From contig NZ_QIBZ01000002.1 in assembly GCF_003725955.1 (NCBI RefSeq), positions 124,001-188,000 on the forward strand: 64,000 bases of DNA. The letters run 5' to 3'. Source of the stretch: Slackia isoflavoniconvertens (GTDB taxonomy: Bacteria; Actinomycetota; Coriobacteriia; Coriobacteriales; Eggerthellaceae). Below, piece by piece: positions 38,001 through 44,398 of this stretch; the stretch's first letter is position 1; the number at the start of each line of letters is the position of its first letter. The position numbers and the translations under genes are program-made. Under the pieces are notes generated by a model. The model was not told the origin of the DNA. It did not search any database and worked only from the letters and a program-made list of their open reading frames with translations.

Positions 38001-38338
38001 TGAAGGCGCCCGACGTGGTTGCTACCGTGAAAGTTTTGAAGCGCAATGCCGACAACAGGCTTGTGGCAACGGTCATCTACAAGCAGGATGCCGAAGGGGC
38101 CCAGCCCTACGAGGGAGCGGCTCGGTTCGACAACAAGTATGAGGAGCAGCCGCCGACGCCTGGTGACCCTCAGACGCCTGGGGACTCTCGCACCCCCGAT
38201 GTGCCGCACGGTGGGTTCTTCGCCAAGACGAGCGACCCCACCCACATGCTCGCTCAGGGAATATTCGGTCTCGCTTCCGTTGTTGCTGCTGTTGCATGTG
38301 CCGTTTCTTTGCGCCGTCTGCGTAAGAGGAGCGAATAG
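32081..38338 (+). CDS. Giant cell-surface adhesin with SpaA/Cna and FctA-like isopeptide repeats
   Basis: 2085 residues. A signal peptide (1-34, basic start, hydrophobic core, cut near QAIA-AN) is followed by a Ser/Thr/Ala/Gln-rich stretch. Several Ig-like adhesin modules (~130-1000) show repeated VSYTT/TYQTAIKQSA patterns. A SpaA/Cna-B domain (~1012-1110) has the isopeptide Lys in VIKTDETG and the EETKAPAGY motif. Seven FctA-like repeats start near 1150, 1284, 1411, 1529, 1647, 1767 and 1893, each with an early K-(T/V/K)-(V/L/N) and mostly a late NTY/NKY Asn, the pattern of Lys-Asn isopeptide bonds. A Pro/Thr linker, FAKTSD, a membrane segment and RRLRKRSE end it. FAKTSD stands where LPXTG would be. 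ATG 32081 follows AAGGGGGG. Probably a stalk-like ligand-binding protein. Confidence 0.88.
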   Translation: MFEKLKKPRCLVAIALACMLMSWQSLTPFTQAIAANIGEAATQTSASDEQSTQDGQNASATQAAQAVEGNSAVDAANKDLAAVSGDNVEDAPSNIAMVGEPASNTSDAQHDEASTPSVQSEEYNGNSDYREVISGIKVNVYKDDGCSEELASDDVIAPDAHLYGKVFIDFATKEMPTLAQPNIKYTFPNNVKFENNGPQTLYDGDNRVAGSWFIQDGVVYLHYNEDWLRKEHSSVIAHVSFEFVMNADDTGDGKKVTVNFPGVATSVVIKTKDGSVSSNKFGADPNKEGEMPKFDASDNSYTWTVKVSPSATATNLKIEDVIGSNLDFVTGSFRLIDKSGNPVPGKCDATINGQSATIELGTLSKGDYYVQYKTTVKQSALDALKDGQEVSNVGNTAKWIWGSTGENNGTSGLKDPEKVKYSMVQKSVATDSTNDNIMWAVKLNSGSLKADMSKYQFSDILSGDQKFKEGTKYVVNDASGKQVASGAVDPNSSELNFTLPDGLGKQELTVSYTTTMSNVDSMKAVSNTSKVTPPNDKGMAGEGSASYQPTDGRTYVTKRLVDASTAENDGKASWESTVKFSSMDADTDPSTVVFVDSIEKKPNFEHMKFSDIAVKTDGGTELTKDIDYFVDGGEYSNITIRFKSTDEVKSLIGTHDVVVSYVTTCSGANGTYINTSSVKIGNVDKGSASDSFVIDKEIAPAVSKKSTGDAQWKADYTWPDGSKGAWIANWEVHVNCDEPNTWTHNAASDLKGDNVVVKDKLDEGMSYVSGSSRYWKYGSEGYKTAGDWPELHAEPSDSNGAVVFTIPTRDMVNEAGSWKGYVKLTYQTAIKQSAVDAGVSKDFFNTAEARAGETHFPEGTGKVTINNKVLDKQAVRASDNSHVKYTITVNPNAQTLGASGSLTLVDTMNAGAIFTNGTLKVTDKDGKEVTDGVSYTLKNQPNSDGSTSTVLTLTVPDAQALTVTYDVAPQGALGTEVQIENNVSMQGFASASAEHSQKWAVQKSNAGTDATSYGITVIKTDETGKEPLEGAEFTLYQIDLDKSTKDNLVRSKVAIVGDNPKTTGKNGIAKFGDKEHPLDAATLYCYEETKAPAGYKISNTAPTYVMFSGTSEQVKADYAAAFAKAQLLGITPNSGTTFSVFDEKDTEPTGSVELNVVKRVNGADPVNDERFEFSVAGENDASKAKMPEHDSAATIGANAASFGAINFTKEDIGKTYTYAIHETSSAPDDGNVWTMAGDVVATVKVGTATDAAPTVIPVAVEYSNANADGTAALFNNTWIAPNPAAAQLKVHKTVEAPAGSNVSADEQFTFELYKADAQGKKTEEKVGGAVSVKNGETASFADLSFDTAGTYNYVIHETGHNGNGWTPAADVNVQVVVKKSGDGKSFVIDSITYDGENTDSANFVDMYKAEKTSVSLAAKKTLEGAVLAANQFSFQLKDANGNILQTKSNDTEGNVAFDAIEYTAPGTYEYGICESKGAELGVVYDETEHAAKVVVTDDGQGQLHAAVSYDGDGTNAPAFKNTYAKPAPTSTSFTAQVKKVLDGGRDLKADEFTFVLKKGDKEVSRTTNAADGSVVFKDVAINSVSDGGEYTISEVEGTDSSIEYSSQVVKVNVDVAEKDGKLVATVTYGDSKSTEAQTITNTFRPVATAATVEASKTLSGRALKAGEFTFQLKSGDEVVATATNDVDGKVVFPDDALTYNVVGEHDYVLSEIAKDEADAKGVTYDTKQVKVHVSVTQDSTTGEFSAKTTYDGSETVPAFANTYAAIGSATLNVVKTVNGQVPGADARFDFKLEAKTPGAPMPEKNIVQTVGGEPVSFGGIEFGLADAGKTYEYVIAETTPATTGWTMAQPVTAKVTVGVDNGDGTLGANSVEYSCAAADDSAALFDNKYEQASGVFQLGPVKTVNGGAPKAGETFGFSATAEGTNASDAPKLENVTTDADGKAVFAVVELSDKDAGEIYTYRIHEEGDLGEGWVKAPDVVATVKVLKRNADNRLVATVIYKQDAEGAQPYEGAARFDNKYEEQPPTPGDPQTPGDSRTPDVPHGGFFAKTSDPTHMLAQGIFGLASVVAAVACAVSLRRLRKRSE

Positions 38339-38355
38339 CATAAGCCTTTCATGAA

Positions 38356-38392
38356 AAAAGGCGCGTCCCAAACGGGTCGCGCCTTTTCTTCG
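38356..38392 (+). terminator. Terminator of the adhesin gene
   Basis: Stem AAAAGGCGCGTCCC with GGGTCGCGCCTTTT around AAAC, followed by CTTCG. Confidence 0.85.
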
Positions 38393-38508
38393 TCTGTTAA
38401 TTAAGCTAGGTGGCAAGTTGCCACATGCGTGAGCTAGTGGTTTGCACTCCGAAGTCGTCGTGCTTGCTGCGTCGTTCTATTATTGGGTTGTTGCCTGACG
38501 ATATTGGG

Positions 38509-39645
38509 TTACGGAATGCGAATCAGCTTCTTGTAGGTCTCGAGCCCCGCCATGAGCACTTCCTCGTCGAAATTGAAGGTGTCGGCATGCAATGGAATGC
38601 CCGTGCCAGTTCCCAACAGCAGGAACACACCAGGCAGGTGGCGCTGGTAGAACGCGAAGTCTTCCGCGATAAGCAGCGGCTTGGGAAGTTCGGCTACATC
38701 GATGTGGCGCGAGGCGAGCTCGAACAGTTCCGCGTTGTTCACTACGGGCGGGTAACCTTCGCTGAAGTCGACATCGACGGTGCAGCCCGCTTCCGCGGCA
38801 CGACGTTCGGCAATCTCGCGCAACGCTGCTTTCGCTTCAGCGCCCATTTTCTCGCTGAAGGTGCGCAGTGTGCCTTCAATGTAGGTACGCGAAGAAATCA
38901 CGTTACGCGCTTGCCCGCTTTCGAGCAGGCCGCATTTGAATGTGCAGGGTTCCTCCTGCGCACGCTTCGCCATGTAGTCGTACGCCTCGAGAATGAAGCG
39001 CATGCCTGCCTCCATGGAATCGGCGCCATCTTCGGCCTTGGCGATATGCGTAGCTTTGCCGAAGAACGTGAACGTGCTTTCGCTTGTGGCGGCAAGCAGC
39101 GCGCCGGGGCGGCTTGCGATTTGGCCTTTCGGCAAATCGGGCCACAAATGGAAGCCGAAAATGCGGTCGACGTGGTATTTCTCGAACACCCCCGATTCGC
39201 AGATGTACTGTGCGCCACCGGTGGTTTCCTCGGCGGGTTGGAATACGATGAGCACGCTGCGCTCAAGTTTATCGAGGTTCGCGGCAATATGGCGCGCCAA
39301 TCCCAGCGCCATGGCCATGTGCCCGTCGTGGCCACATGCGTGCATTTGCCCGTCATGCGTGGAACAGAACGGCACTCCCGATTTTTCGGTCACGGGCAGC
39401 GCGTCCATATCGGTGCGAATGGCGGTTGCGCACTCGCTTCCGCGATCGAACCACGCGCATACCGTGGAAGCGCACGGCTCGAACACTTCACATGGCAGCT
39501 TGTCGATAATCGAATGCACGTACGCGATGGTTTTCGGCAAATCGAAGTCAACTTCGGGAATTTGGTGCAGGTCGCGGCGGTATTGCGTGAGGTCGGCCAG
39601 CGTGGGTTCGGCAAACACGCCGCTGCAAGGTTCGCATTCGTTCAT
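38509..39645 (-). CDS. M20 amidohydrolase, likely N-acetyl-diaminopimelate deacetylase
   Basis: Di-metal peptidase-family M20D hydrolase of 378 residues. Motifs: RRDLHQIPEVDF, RTDMDALPV, HACGHDGHMAMALG (metal ligands), and QPAEETTGGAQY with the catalytic Glu pair. The late HADTFNFDEEVL His is also typical. The family covers N-acyl amino-acid hydrolases and N-acetyl-DAP deacetylase. It is divergent from the lysA-dapA-dapB-dapH block and shares its promoter region, and DapH makes N-acetyl intermediates. Deacetylation of N-acetyl-LL-DAP is therefore the best reading. On the minus strand a TATAAT (39689-39684) lies before the ATG at 39645. Confidence 0.88.
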   Translation of the reverse strand: MNECEPCSGVFAEPTLADLTQYRRDLHQIPEVDFDLPKTIAYVHSIIDKLPCEVFEPCASTVCAWFDRGSECATAIRTDMDALPVTEKSGVPFCSTHDGQMHACGHDGHMAMALGLARHIAANLDKLERSVLIVFQPAEETTGGAQYICESGVFEKYHVDRIFGFHLWPDLPKGQIASRPGALLAATSESTFTFFGKATHIAKAEDGADSMEAGMRFILEAYDYMAKRAQEEPCTFKCGLLESGQARNVISSRTYIEGTLRTFSEKMGAEAKAALREIAERRAAEAGCTVDVDFSEGYPPVVNNAELFELASRHIDVAELPKPLLIAEDFAFYQRHLPGVFLLLGTGTGIPLHADTFNFDEEVLMAGLETYKKLIRIP

Positions 39646-39700
39646 AGTGCCTCTTCGTCTAAAAGTTCCTTGAATTCTCGCGCATTATAGCCTCCGCGCT

Positions 39701-39727
39701 TTGACTTTAGCGCACTAAAGTGATAGT
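39701..39727 (+). promoter_or_regulatory. lysA promoter with overlapping palindrome
   Basis: TTGACT (39701-39706) and GATAGT (39722-39727), 15-base spacer. The palindrome CTTTAG-CGCA-CTAAAG (39705-39720) overlaps the -35 and spacer, in the region shared with the divergent deacetylase gene. Confidence 0.5.
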
Positions 39728-39734
39728 TTCATTC

Positions 39735-39897
39735 GAACGATAGAGGCGCGGGTACGATGGGTCTTGGGGAAGTCGGCGGGCATTGATCCCAAAGCGAGGC
39801 AAACCCGCCGAATTCGCCTTGCCGGGCGCGGCGCGCGAATGGGTTTGCGGGAAACACTCGCAAGACTGTCTGCGAAATCGCAGGTGCGCTATCTTGC
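39735..39897 (+). ncRNA. Lysine riboswitch (L box)
   Basis: Conserved L-box landmarks in order: GATAGAGGCGCG at the 5' side of P1, CCCAAAGCGAGGC in the core, an ACTGTCTG segment, and the closing GCGCTATCTTG. They match the B. subtilis lysC leader landmarks GATAGAGGTGCG, GCCGAAGC and GGCTATCTCG. GATAG (39739) pairs with CTATC (39889) to close P1. It lies upstream of lysA and before a terminator, so lysine would stop transcription of the lysine/DAP genes. Confidence 0.9.
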
Positions 39898-39934
39898 TGT
39901 GAAATGTTTTGCGCTGCCGCTGGCCGCGCATGCG

Positions 39935-39970
39935 ACGCCAGTGAGGCCGTGCCTTGCTGGCGTTTTTTTT
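39935..39970 (+). terminator. Riboswitch expression-platform terminator
   Basis: ACGCCAG with CTGGCGT plus inner AGGC-CGT-GCCT pairing, then eight T. It lies between the lysine aptamer and lysA. Confidence 0.88.
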
Positions 39971-40039
39971 GTTATGCGGCTCGGAATGAAGCCCCTTTTC
40001 CTGCCGGGCCGCGCGCAGGTTTTGAGAAAGGCGACGCGC

Positions 40040-41338
40040 ATGAACAAGCAACCCTTCGTTTCGAAGGCCCAGCTCGACGAAATCACCGAGCATTACCCCA
40101 CGCCATTCCATCTCTATGACGAGGCGGGCATTCGTCGAAACATGGAGGCGGTGCGCGACGCGTTCGCGTGGAACCCAGGCTTCAAGGAATACTTTGCGGT
40201 AAAGGCCACGCCGAACCCGTTCCTTATCAATATCCTGCGCGATTACGGGTGCGGATGCGACTGTTCTTCGGCAACTGAGCTGCAACTTTGCGATGCTATG
40301 GGCATCTCGGGCCACGACATTATGTTCTCGTCGAATGAAACCCCCGCAGCCGACTACGAGGCGGCTGCGAAGCTGGGTGCTATTATCAACCTCGACGATA
40401 TTTCGCACATCGACTTCCTCGAACAAACGATTGGCGGCATTCCGGAAACCATCAGCTGCCGTTATAACCCCGGTGGCCTTTTCGAAATCTCGAACGGCAT
40501 TATGGACAACCCGGGCGATGCCAAGTACGGCATGACGACCGAGCAGCTGTTCGAGGCGTTCCGCACGCTCAAGGCCAAGGGCGCCAACCATTTCGGCATC
40601 CATGCCTTCCTGTGCAGCAATACGGTGACGAACGACTATTATCCCGAGCTCGCCGCCGTGCTGTTCAGGCTGGCTGTTCAGCTGCAGCAAGAGACGGGCG
40701 CGCACATTGAATTCATCAACCTGTCGGGCGGCGTGGGCATTCCTTATGAGCCCGGCCAAGAGCCGAACGATATTCAGGCGATTGGTGAAGGCGTTCGCCG
40801 CGTGTATGAGGAAATCCTTGTGCCTGCTGGCATGGGCGATGTAGCGATTTTCACGGAAATGGGCCGCTTCATGATGGGCCCATACGGTTGCTTGGTTACT
40901 ACGGCCATCCACCACAAGCATATTTACAAGGAATATATCGGCGTCGATGCGTGTGCAGCGAACCTCATGCGTCCAGCGCTGTATGGCTCCTACCACCACA
41001 TTACCGTGGCGGGCAAGGAAGACGCGCCGTGCGACCACATGTATGACGTGGTGGGAGGCCTGTGCGAGAACAACGACAAATTCGCGATTGACCGTGCGCT
41101 GCCCGAAATCGAGGATGGCGACGTGCTCGTGATTCATGATACGGGTGCGCATGGCCACTCCATGGGCTACAACTACAACGGCAAGCTGCGCAGCGCTGAG
41201 CTGCTGCTTCGTGAAGACGGCAGCGTGAAACTTATTCGCCGCGCCGAGACGCCAGCCGACTACTTCGCGACGCTGTATGGTTGCGACGAGCTGCTGCAGA
41301 ACGCCCCGTACGATACAGAGAAGTTGAAACGGAAATAA
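40040..41338 (+). CDS. lysA: Diaminopimelate decarboxylase
   Basis: PLP enzyme converting meso-DAP to lysine, the last step. Fold type III: PLP lysine in YFAVKATPNP, then SSATELQLCDAMG, the GGVGIPYEPGQEP glycine-rich phosphate loop and the C-terminal DTGAHGHSMGYNYNG. ATG 40040 (432 residues) follows GAAAGG; the longer open frame upstream runs through the riboswitch and is not coding. Product is clearly LysA/Orn-DAP decarboxylase type; the riboswitch and neighbours fix the substrate as DAP. Followed by an intergenic hairpin repeat and dapA. Confidence 0.95.
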   Translation: MNKQPFVSKAQLDEITEHYPTPFHLYDEAGIRRNMEAVRDAFAWNPGFKEYFAVKATPNPFLINILRDYGCGCDCSSATELQLCDAMGISGHDIMFSSNETPAADYEAAAKLGAIINLDDISHIDFLEQTIGGIPETISCRYNPGGLFEISNGIMDNPGDAKYGMTTEQLFEAFRTLKAKGANHFGIHAFLCSNTVTNDYYPELAAVLFRLAVQLQQETGAHIEFINLSGGVGIPYEPGQEPNDIQAIGEGVRRVYEEILVPAGMGDVAIFTEMGRFMMGPYGCLVTTAIHHKHIYKEYIGVDACAANLMRPALYGSYHHITVAGKEDAPCDHMYDVVGGLCENNDKFAIDRALPEIEDGDVLVIHDTGAHGHSMGYNYNGKLRSAELLLREDGSVKLIRRAETPADYFATLYGCDELLQNAPYDTEKLKRK

Positions 41339-41342
41339 GCGC

Positions 41343-41480
41343 TGTCTGACCATCGAAGGTCAGCGAGAGACCGCCCGGTGTTTCAAAGAGCCCCGCCGTG
41401 CGGCCAAGCGTACTTCGATGCGTGAGGGCAAGCGCATAAGGGGCTAGACGAAGCGCCCGGCGGCCTTGCGGCGTCGAGCA
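41343..41480 (-). repeat. Intergenic hairpin repeat, family 1, copy E (reverse orientation)
   Basis: Read on the minus strand: GTGCTCGACGCCGC, a stem arm CCGCCGGGCG, the apical hairpin ACGCATCGAAGTACGC (41423-41408), a stem arm CACCGGGCGG, and TCTCGCTGACC. A CTGACC/GGTCAG hairpin (41346-41363) that follows lysA closes it. More diverged than copies B and C. Confidence 0.55.
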
Positions 41481-41515
41481 CTTCGTCGTTTGTTGAAACA
41501 ACGAAAGGAAAGAAC

Positions 41516-42406
41516 ATGGCAGACATGAAAGGCTTGAGCGGCTCCATCGTGGCGCTCGTCACGCCATTCGCTGAAGACGGCAGCGTCGACTTTGGGGCGC
41601 TTGGCCGCCTGGTCGACTTCCATTTGGAAAACGGAACCGATGCCCTGCTCACGTTGGGTACCACGGGCGAATCGTCGACCATGTCGCATGAGGAAGACGA
41701 CGAGGTGTGCAAGTTCGTCGTCGATCGCGTGGCGGGACGCGTACCCGTTATCGCGGGCAGCGGCTCGAACAGTACGCAGACCATGCTCGAAAAGAGCCTG
41801 GGCTTCCAGAAGATGGGCGCCGATGGCCTGCTGCTTATCACGCCGTACTATAACAAGTCAAACGAGGAAGGCATCTACCGTCATTTCACCACGGTGCTCG
41901 ATGCGGTTGATATTCCCTGTATCCTGTACAACGTGCCTGGTCGTACGGGGTGCTCTATTTCCGAGAAGAATGTCGCGCGCCTGGCGAAGCACCCCAACGC
42001 TTTCGGCATCAAAGAGGCTTCGGGCAATATTGGCTATGCGACGAAAATCGCGCGCTACCTGTCCGATGACTTCTGCATGTTCTCGGGCAACGACGATATC
42101 GTTTTGCCCATGATGGCGTTGGGCAGCCGCGGCGTTATTTCGGTTTGGGCGAATGTGCAGCCGAAAGAAGTGCACGACATGTGCCACGCGTGGCTCGCGG
42201 GCGATCATGCCGCCGCATTGAAAACCCAGCTTGCAGGCATCGAGCTGGTCGATTCGCTGTTCTGCGAAGTGAATCCCATTCCGGTGAAATACGCGCTGGA
42301 ACTCATGGGCTTTGGCAAGGCGGTATATCGTCAGCCGCTGTGCGAGCCGAGCGACGCGGCGAAGGCGACGATTGCCGCTGCCATGAAGAATGCCGGCATT
42401 ATCTAG
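41516..42406 (+). CDS. dapA: 4-hydroxy-tetrahydrodipicolinate synthase
   Basis: Condenses pyruvate with aspartate semialdehyde, the entry to DAP/lysine. TIM-barrel aldolase of 296 residues with GTTGESSTMSHEE, YNVPGRTGCS (catalytic Tyr) and the Schiff-base Lys in FGIKEASGNIG. ATG 41516 is preceded by GAAAGGAAAG. Second gene of the lysA-dapA-dapB-dapH row. Confidence 0.96.
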   Translation: MADMKGLSGSIVALVTPFAEDGSVDFGALGRLVDFHLENGTDALLTLGTTGESSTMSHEEDDEVCKFVVDRVAGRVPVIAGSGSNSTQTMLEKSLGFQKMGADGLLLITPYYNKSNEEGIYRHFTTVLDAVDIPCILYNVPGRTGCSISEKNVARLAKHPNAFGIKEASGNIGYATKIARYLSDDFCMFSGNDDIVLPMMALGSRGVISVWANVQPKEVHDMCHAWLAGDHAAALKTQLAGIELVDSLFCEVNPIPVKYALELMGFGKAVYRQPLCEPSDAAKATIAAAMKNAGII

Positions 42407-42443
42407 CACAGCCGCCGCTTTCAGTTGATGAAGGGAAACGAAC

Positions 42444-43160
42444 ATGACCAAAGTACTTGTTATCGGCGATGGCCGCATGGGAACCATCATTCGCGAGCTT
42501 GTTGAAGCCGACGAATCGCTCGAGCTTACGGGCGTTATCGGCATCGACAACAAGGATGAGCTCGCCGACGTGACTCCTACGGCCGATGTCGCAATCGACT
42601 TCTCCCATAAGAGCATGCTCGACTTGGTTGAGGCTTACGTGAATCGCACGGGTGCAGCGCTTGTGAGCGGTACCACCGGTTACGACGAAGCTGAAATGGG
42701 TCGCATTCGTGCGCTCGGCGAGAAGGCGCCCGTCATCTATAGCGCGAATTACTCGCTTGGCGTGGCGGTATTGCGCCGTCTTGCCGCCGAGGCCGCAAAA
42801 GCGCTGCCCGGTTTCGATATCGAAATCGTCGAGACCCACCACAATCAGAAGGTCGACGCACCGAGCGGCACCGCGAAACTGCTGCTCTCGGCCGTGAATC
42901 CCGACGATGAGTGCGACGTAGTGTACGGCCGTGAAGGCATGTGCGGAAAACGCCCCGCTCGAGAAATTGGCGTGCATGCCCTGCGTGGCGGCACGGTCGC
43001 AGGCACCCACACGGTGCACTTCTTCGGCGAAGACGAGGAAGTCGCCCTTACGCACCGCGCCACGTCACGTCGCATTTTCGCGTCGGGCGCTGTGGCTGCG
43101 GCGAAAAAGCTGGTCGAACGTGAACCTGGGTTCTACGGCTTCGACGAGCTGATGTTTTAA
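42444..43160 (+). CDS. dapB: 4-hydroxy-tetrahydrodipicolinate reductase
   Basis: Reduces the DapA product with NAD(P)H. 238 residues. Nucleotide-binding VIGDGRMGTII at the start, SGTTGYDEAEM, NYSLGVAVLRRL and the catalytic ETHHNQKVDAPSGTA with the two His and Lys. ATG 42444 follows GAAGGGAAACG. Lies 37 bases after dapA, so cotranscription is likely. Confidence 0.95.
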   Translation: MTKVLVIGDGRMGTIIRELVEADESLELTGVIGIDNKDELADVTPTADVAIDFSHKSMLDLVEAYVNRTGAALVSGTTGYDEAEMGRIRALGEKAPVIYSANYSLGVAVLRRLAAEAAKALPGFDIEIVETHHNQKVDAPSGTAKLLLSAVNPDDECDVVYGREGMCGKRPAREIGVHALRGGTVAGTHTVHFFGEDEEVALTHRATSRRIFASGAVAAAKKLVEREPGFYGFDELMF

Positions 43161-43170
43161 CGACGGCGGT

Positions 43171-43321
43171 GATGCCGAATGCCGCTCGGAGTCGCGCAAG
43201 ACCACACCGGGCTACCGTTCGCTATCGCTCGCTATGCGCCCGCTTGACGGCGCTTAACTAAGAAACAAGAGCAAATTTGAGCGCCGACGGTCTCGCGCGA
43301 CCCCAGGCGGCGTTCGGCATC
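43171..43321. repeat. Intergenic inverted-repeat element, family 2, copy 2
   Basis: 33-base imperfect inverted repeat (43171-43203 and 43289-43321; arm begins GATGCCGAATGCCGC) that differs only by transitions, several giving G-U pairs. The interior includes GCTACCGTTCGC and GCTATGCGC as in the element at 19137-19293. It separates dapB from dapH. Confidence 0.65.
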
Positions 43322-43350
43322 GAATGGTGCCGAGAATCGAAAGGATCAAC

Positions 43351-44070
43351 ATGAACGCTGAAGAAATCATCAATTTCATCGCTACGTCTGAAAAGAAAAC
43401 TCCGGTGAAGGTGTATGTACGCGAGAAGCCTGGCCAGAAGGTTAACTATAAGGCCAGCGCTACGAAGGGCGAAGTGAAGGTGTTTGGTGGCCGCAAGGGT
43501 AAGATTGTGTTCGGCGATTGGGCCGACATCAAGCCTGTGCTCGAAGCCAACGCCGACGCATTCGATTACTACGAAGTCGAGAATGATTGCCGCAATTCCG
43601 CTGTGCCCATGCTCGATATGAAGGAAATCAACGCTCGCATTGAGCCGGGTGCCATTATTCGTGACCAGGTTGAGATTGGCGATAATGCCGTCATCATGAT
43701 GGGCGCGGTTATTAATATCGGCGCGGTTATCGGCGAAGGCTCCATGATCGATATGGGCGTGGTGTTGGGTGGCCGTGCCATTGTTGGCAAACATTGCCAC
43801 ATTGGCGCAGGCACGGTGCTTGCCGGCGTGGTTGAGCCTGCGAGCGCAACCCCCGTTATCGTCGAGGACAATGTCATGATTGGCGCGAACGCCGTGGTGC
43901 TCGAAGGTTGCCGCGTGGGCGAGGGCGCTGTTGTTGCCGCCGGTGCCGTTGTGGTGAACGACGTTCCCGCGGGCGCGGTTGTCGCTGGCGTTCCCGCGAA
44001 GGTCATTAAGATGAAGGATGCAAAAACCGAGGGCAAAACTGCTCTGGTCGACGCGCTTCGCACGCTTTAG
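43351..44070 (+). CDS. dapH: Tetrahydrodipicolinate N-acetyltransferase
   Basis: Left-handed beta-helix acyltransferase. 239 residues from ATG 43351, which follows GAAAGGATC. The DapH N-terminal domain ([21 protein letters not shown]) is followed by hexapeptide repeats (for example [21 protein letters not shown], split by turns) and a C-terminal [18 protein letters not shown] coil. The N-domain and length point to the acetyl (DapH) rather than succinyl (DapD) enzyme. With the M20 deacetylase this defines the acetyl branch of DAP synthesis, needed for lysine and peptidoglycan. Confidence 0.92.
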   Translation: MNAEEIINFIATSEKKTPVKVYVREKPGQKVNYKASATKGEVKVFGGRKGKIVFGDWADIKPVLEANADAFDYYEVENDCRNSAVPMLDMKEINARIEPGAIIRDQVEIGDNAVIMMGAVINIGAVIGEGSMIDMGVVLGGRAIVGKHCHIGAGTVLAGVVEPASATPVIVEDNVMIGANAVVLEGCRVGEGAVVAAGAVVVNDVPAGAVVAGVPAKVIKMKDAKTEGKTALVDALRTL

Positions 44071-44077
44071 CTTTTCG

Positions 44078-44108
44078 GTGCGGTGAAGGGCTCATCCCTT
44101 TGCCGCAC
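44078..44108 (+). terminator. Hairpin after dapH
   Basis: GTGCGGTGAAGGG, CTCAT, CCCTTTGCCGCAC; strong stem without a U-run. Confidence 0.5.
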
Positions 44109-44154
44109 GTACGCGCTTCAATGGCAAAACAACGGTAAAATCCATCATCATCTC

Positions 44155-44224
44155 TAAGTGTTGAGCCTTTTGAGCTGGGTAAACAATATATTCAACACAT
44201 TTGGTCCATATCTTGAAACACTTA
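44155..44224. promoter_or_regulatory. Cluster of inverted AAGTGTT/TCAACAC half sites
   Basis: TAAGTGTT (44155) and AACACTTA (44217) form an 8-bp inverted pair; GTGTTGA (44158) and TCAACAC (44192) form a second. The stretch 44071-44398 between dapH and the flavoprotein has no supported gene. Confidence 0.4.
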
Positions 44225-44263
44225 CCATCCCCTTGATTCAACCATGGGGGATGGTTCTTTTTT
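44224..44263 (+). terminator. Terminator upstream of the flavoprotein gene
   Basis: ACCATCCCC with GGGGATGGT around a 14-base loop, then TCTTTTTT. Likely ends the dap transcript, or attenuates the flavoprotein gene if its promoter is further upstream. Confidence 0.8.
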
Positions 44264-44398
44264 CGGCAAAACTTCCCATAATGCAATGCGTCTGTTCGGG
44301 GTGCAGGAGGCGCCACGAACCATAAGCAAGGCCTGTGAGGGCCACATGGTTAAAGCGCAGCCAGAGGGGGCTGCACAATCCAAAGGGAGGATTACACC

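Noticed and set aside
32071-38338. Horizontal transfer of the adhesin gene
   Set aside because: Its codon use is somewhat more mixed than its neighbours and a tRNA lies nearby, but there is no integrase, direct repeat or att-like duplication at this locus; evidence is too weak.
39764-40039. 92-residue N-terminal extension of LysA
   Set aside because: It would translate the lysine riboswitch and terminator; ATG 40040 has a proper ribosome-binding site and matches the LysA N-terminus.
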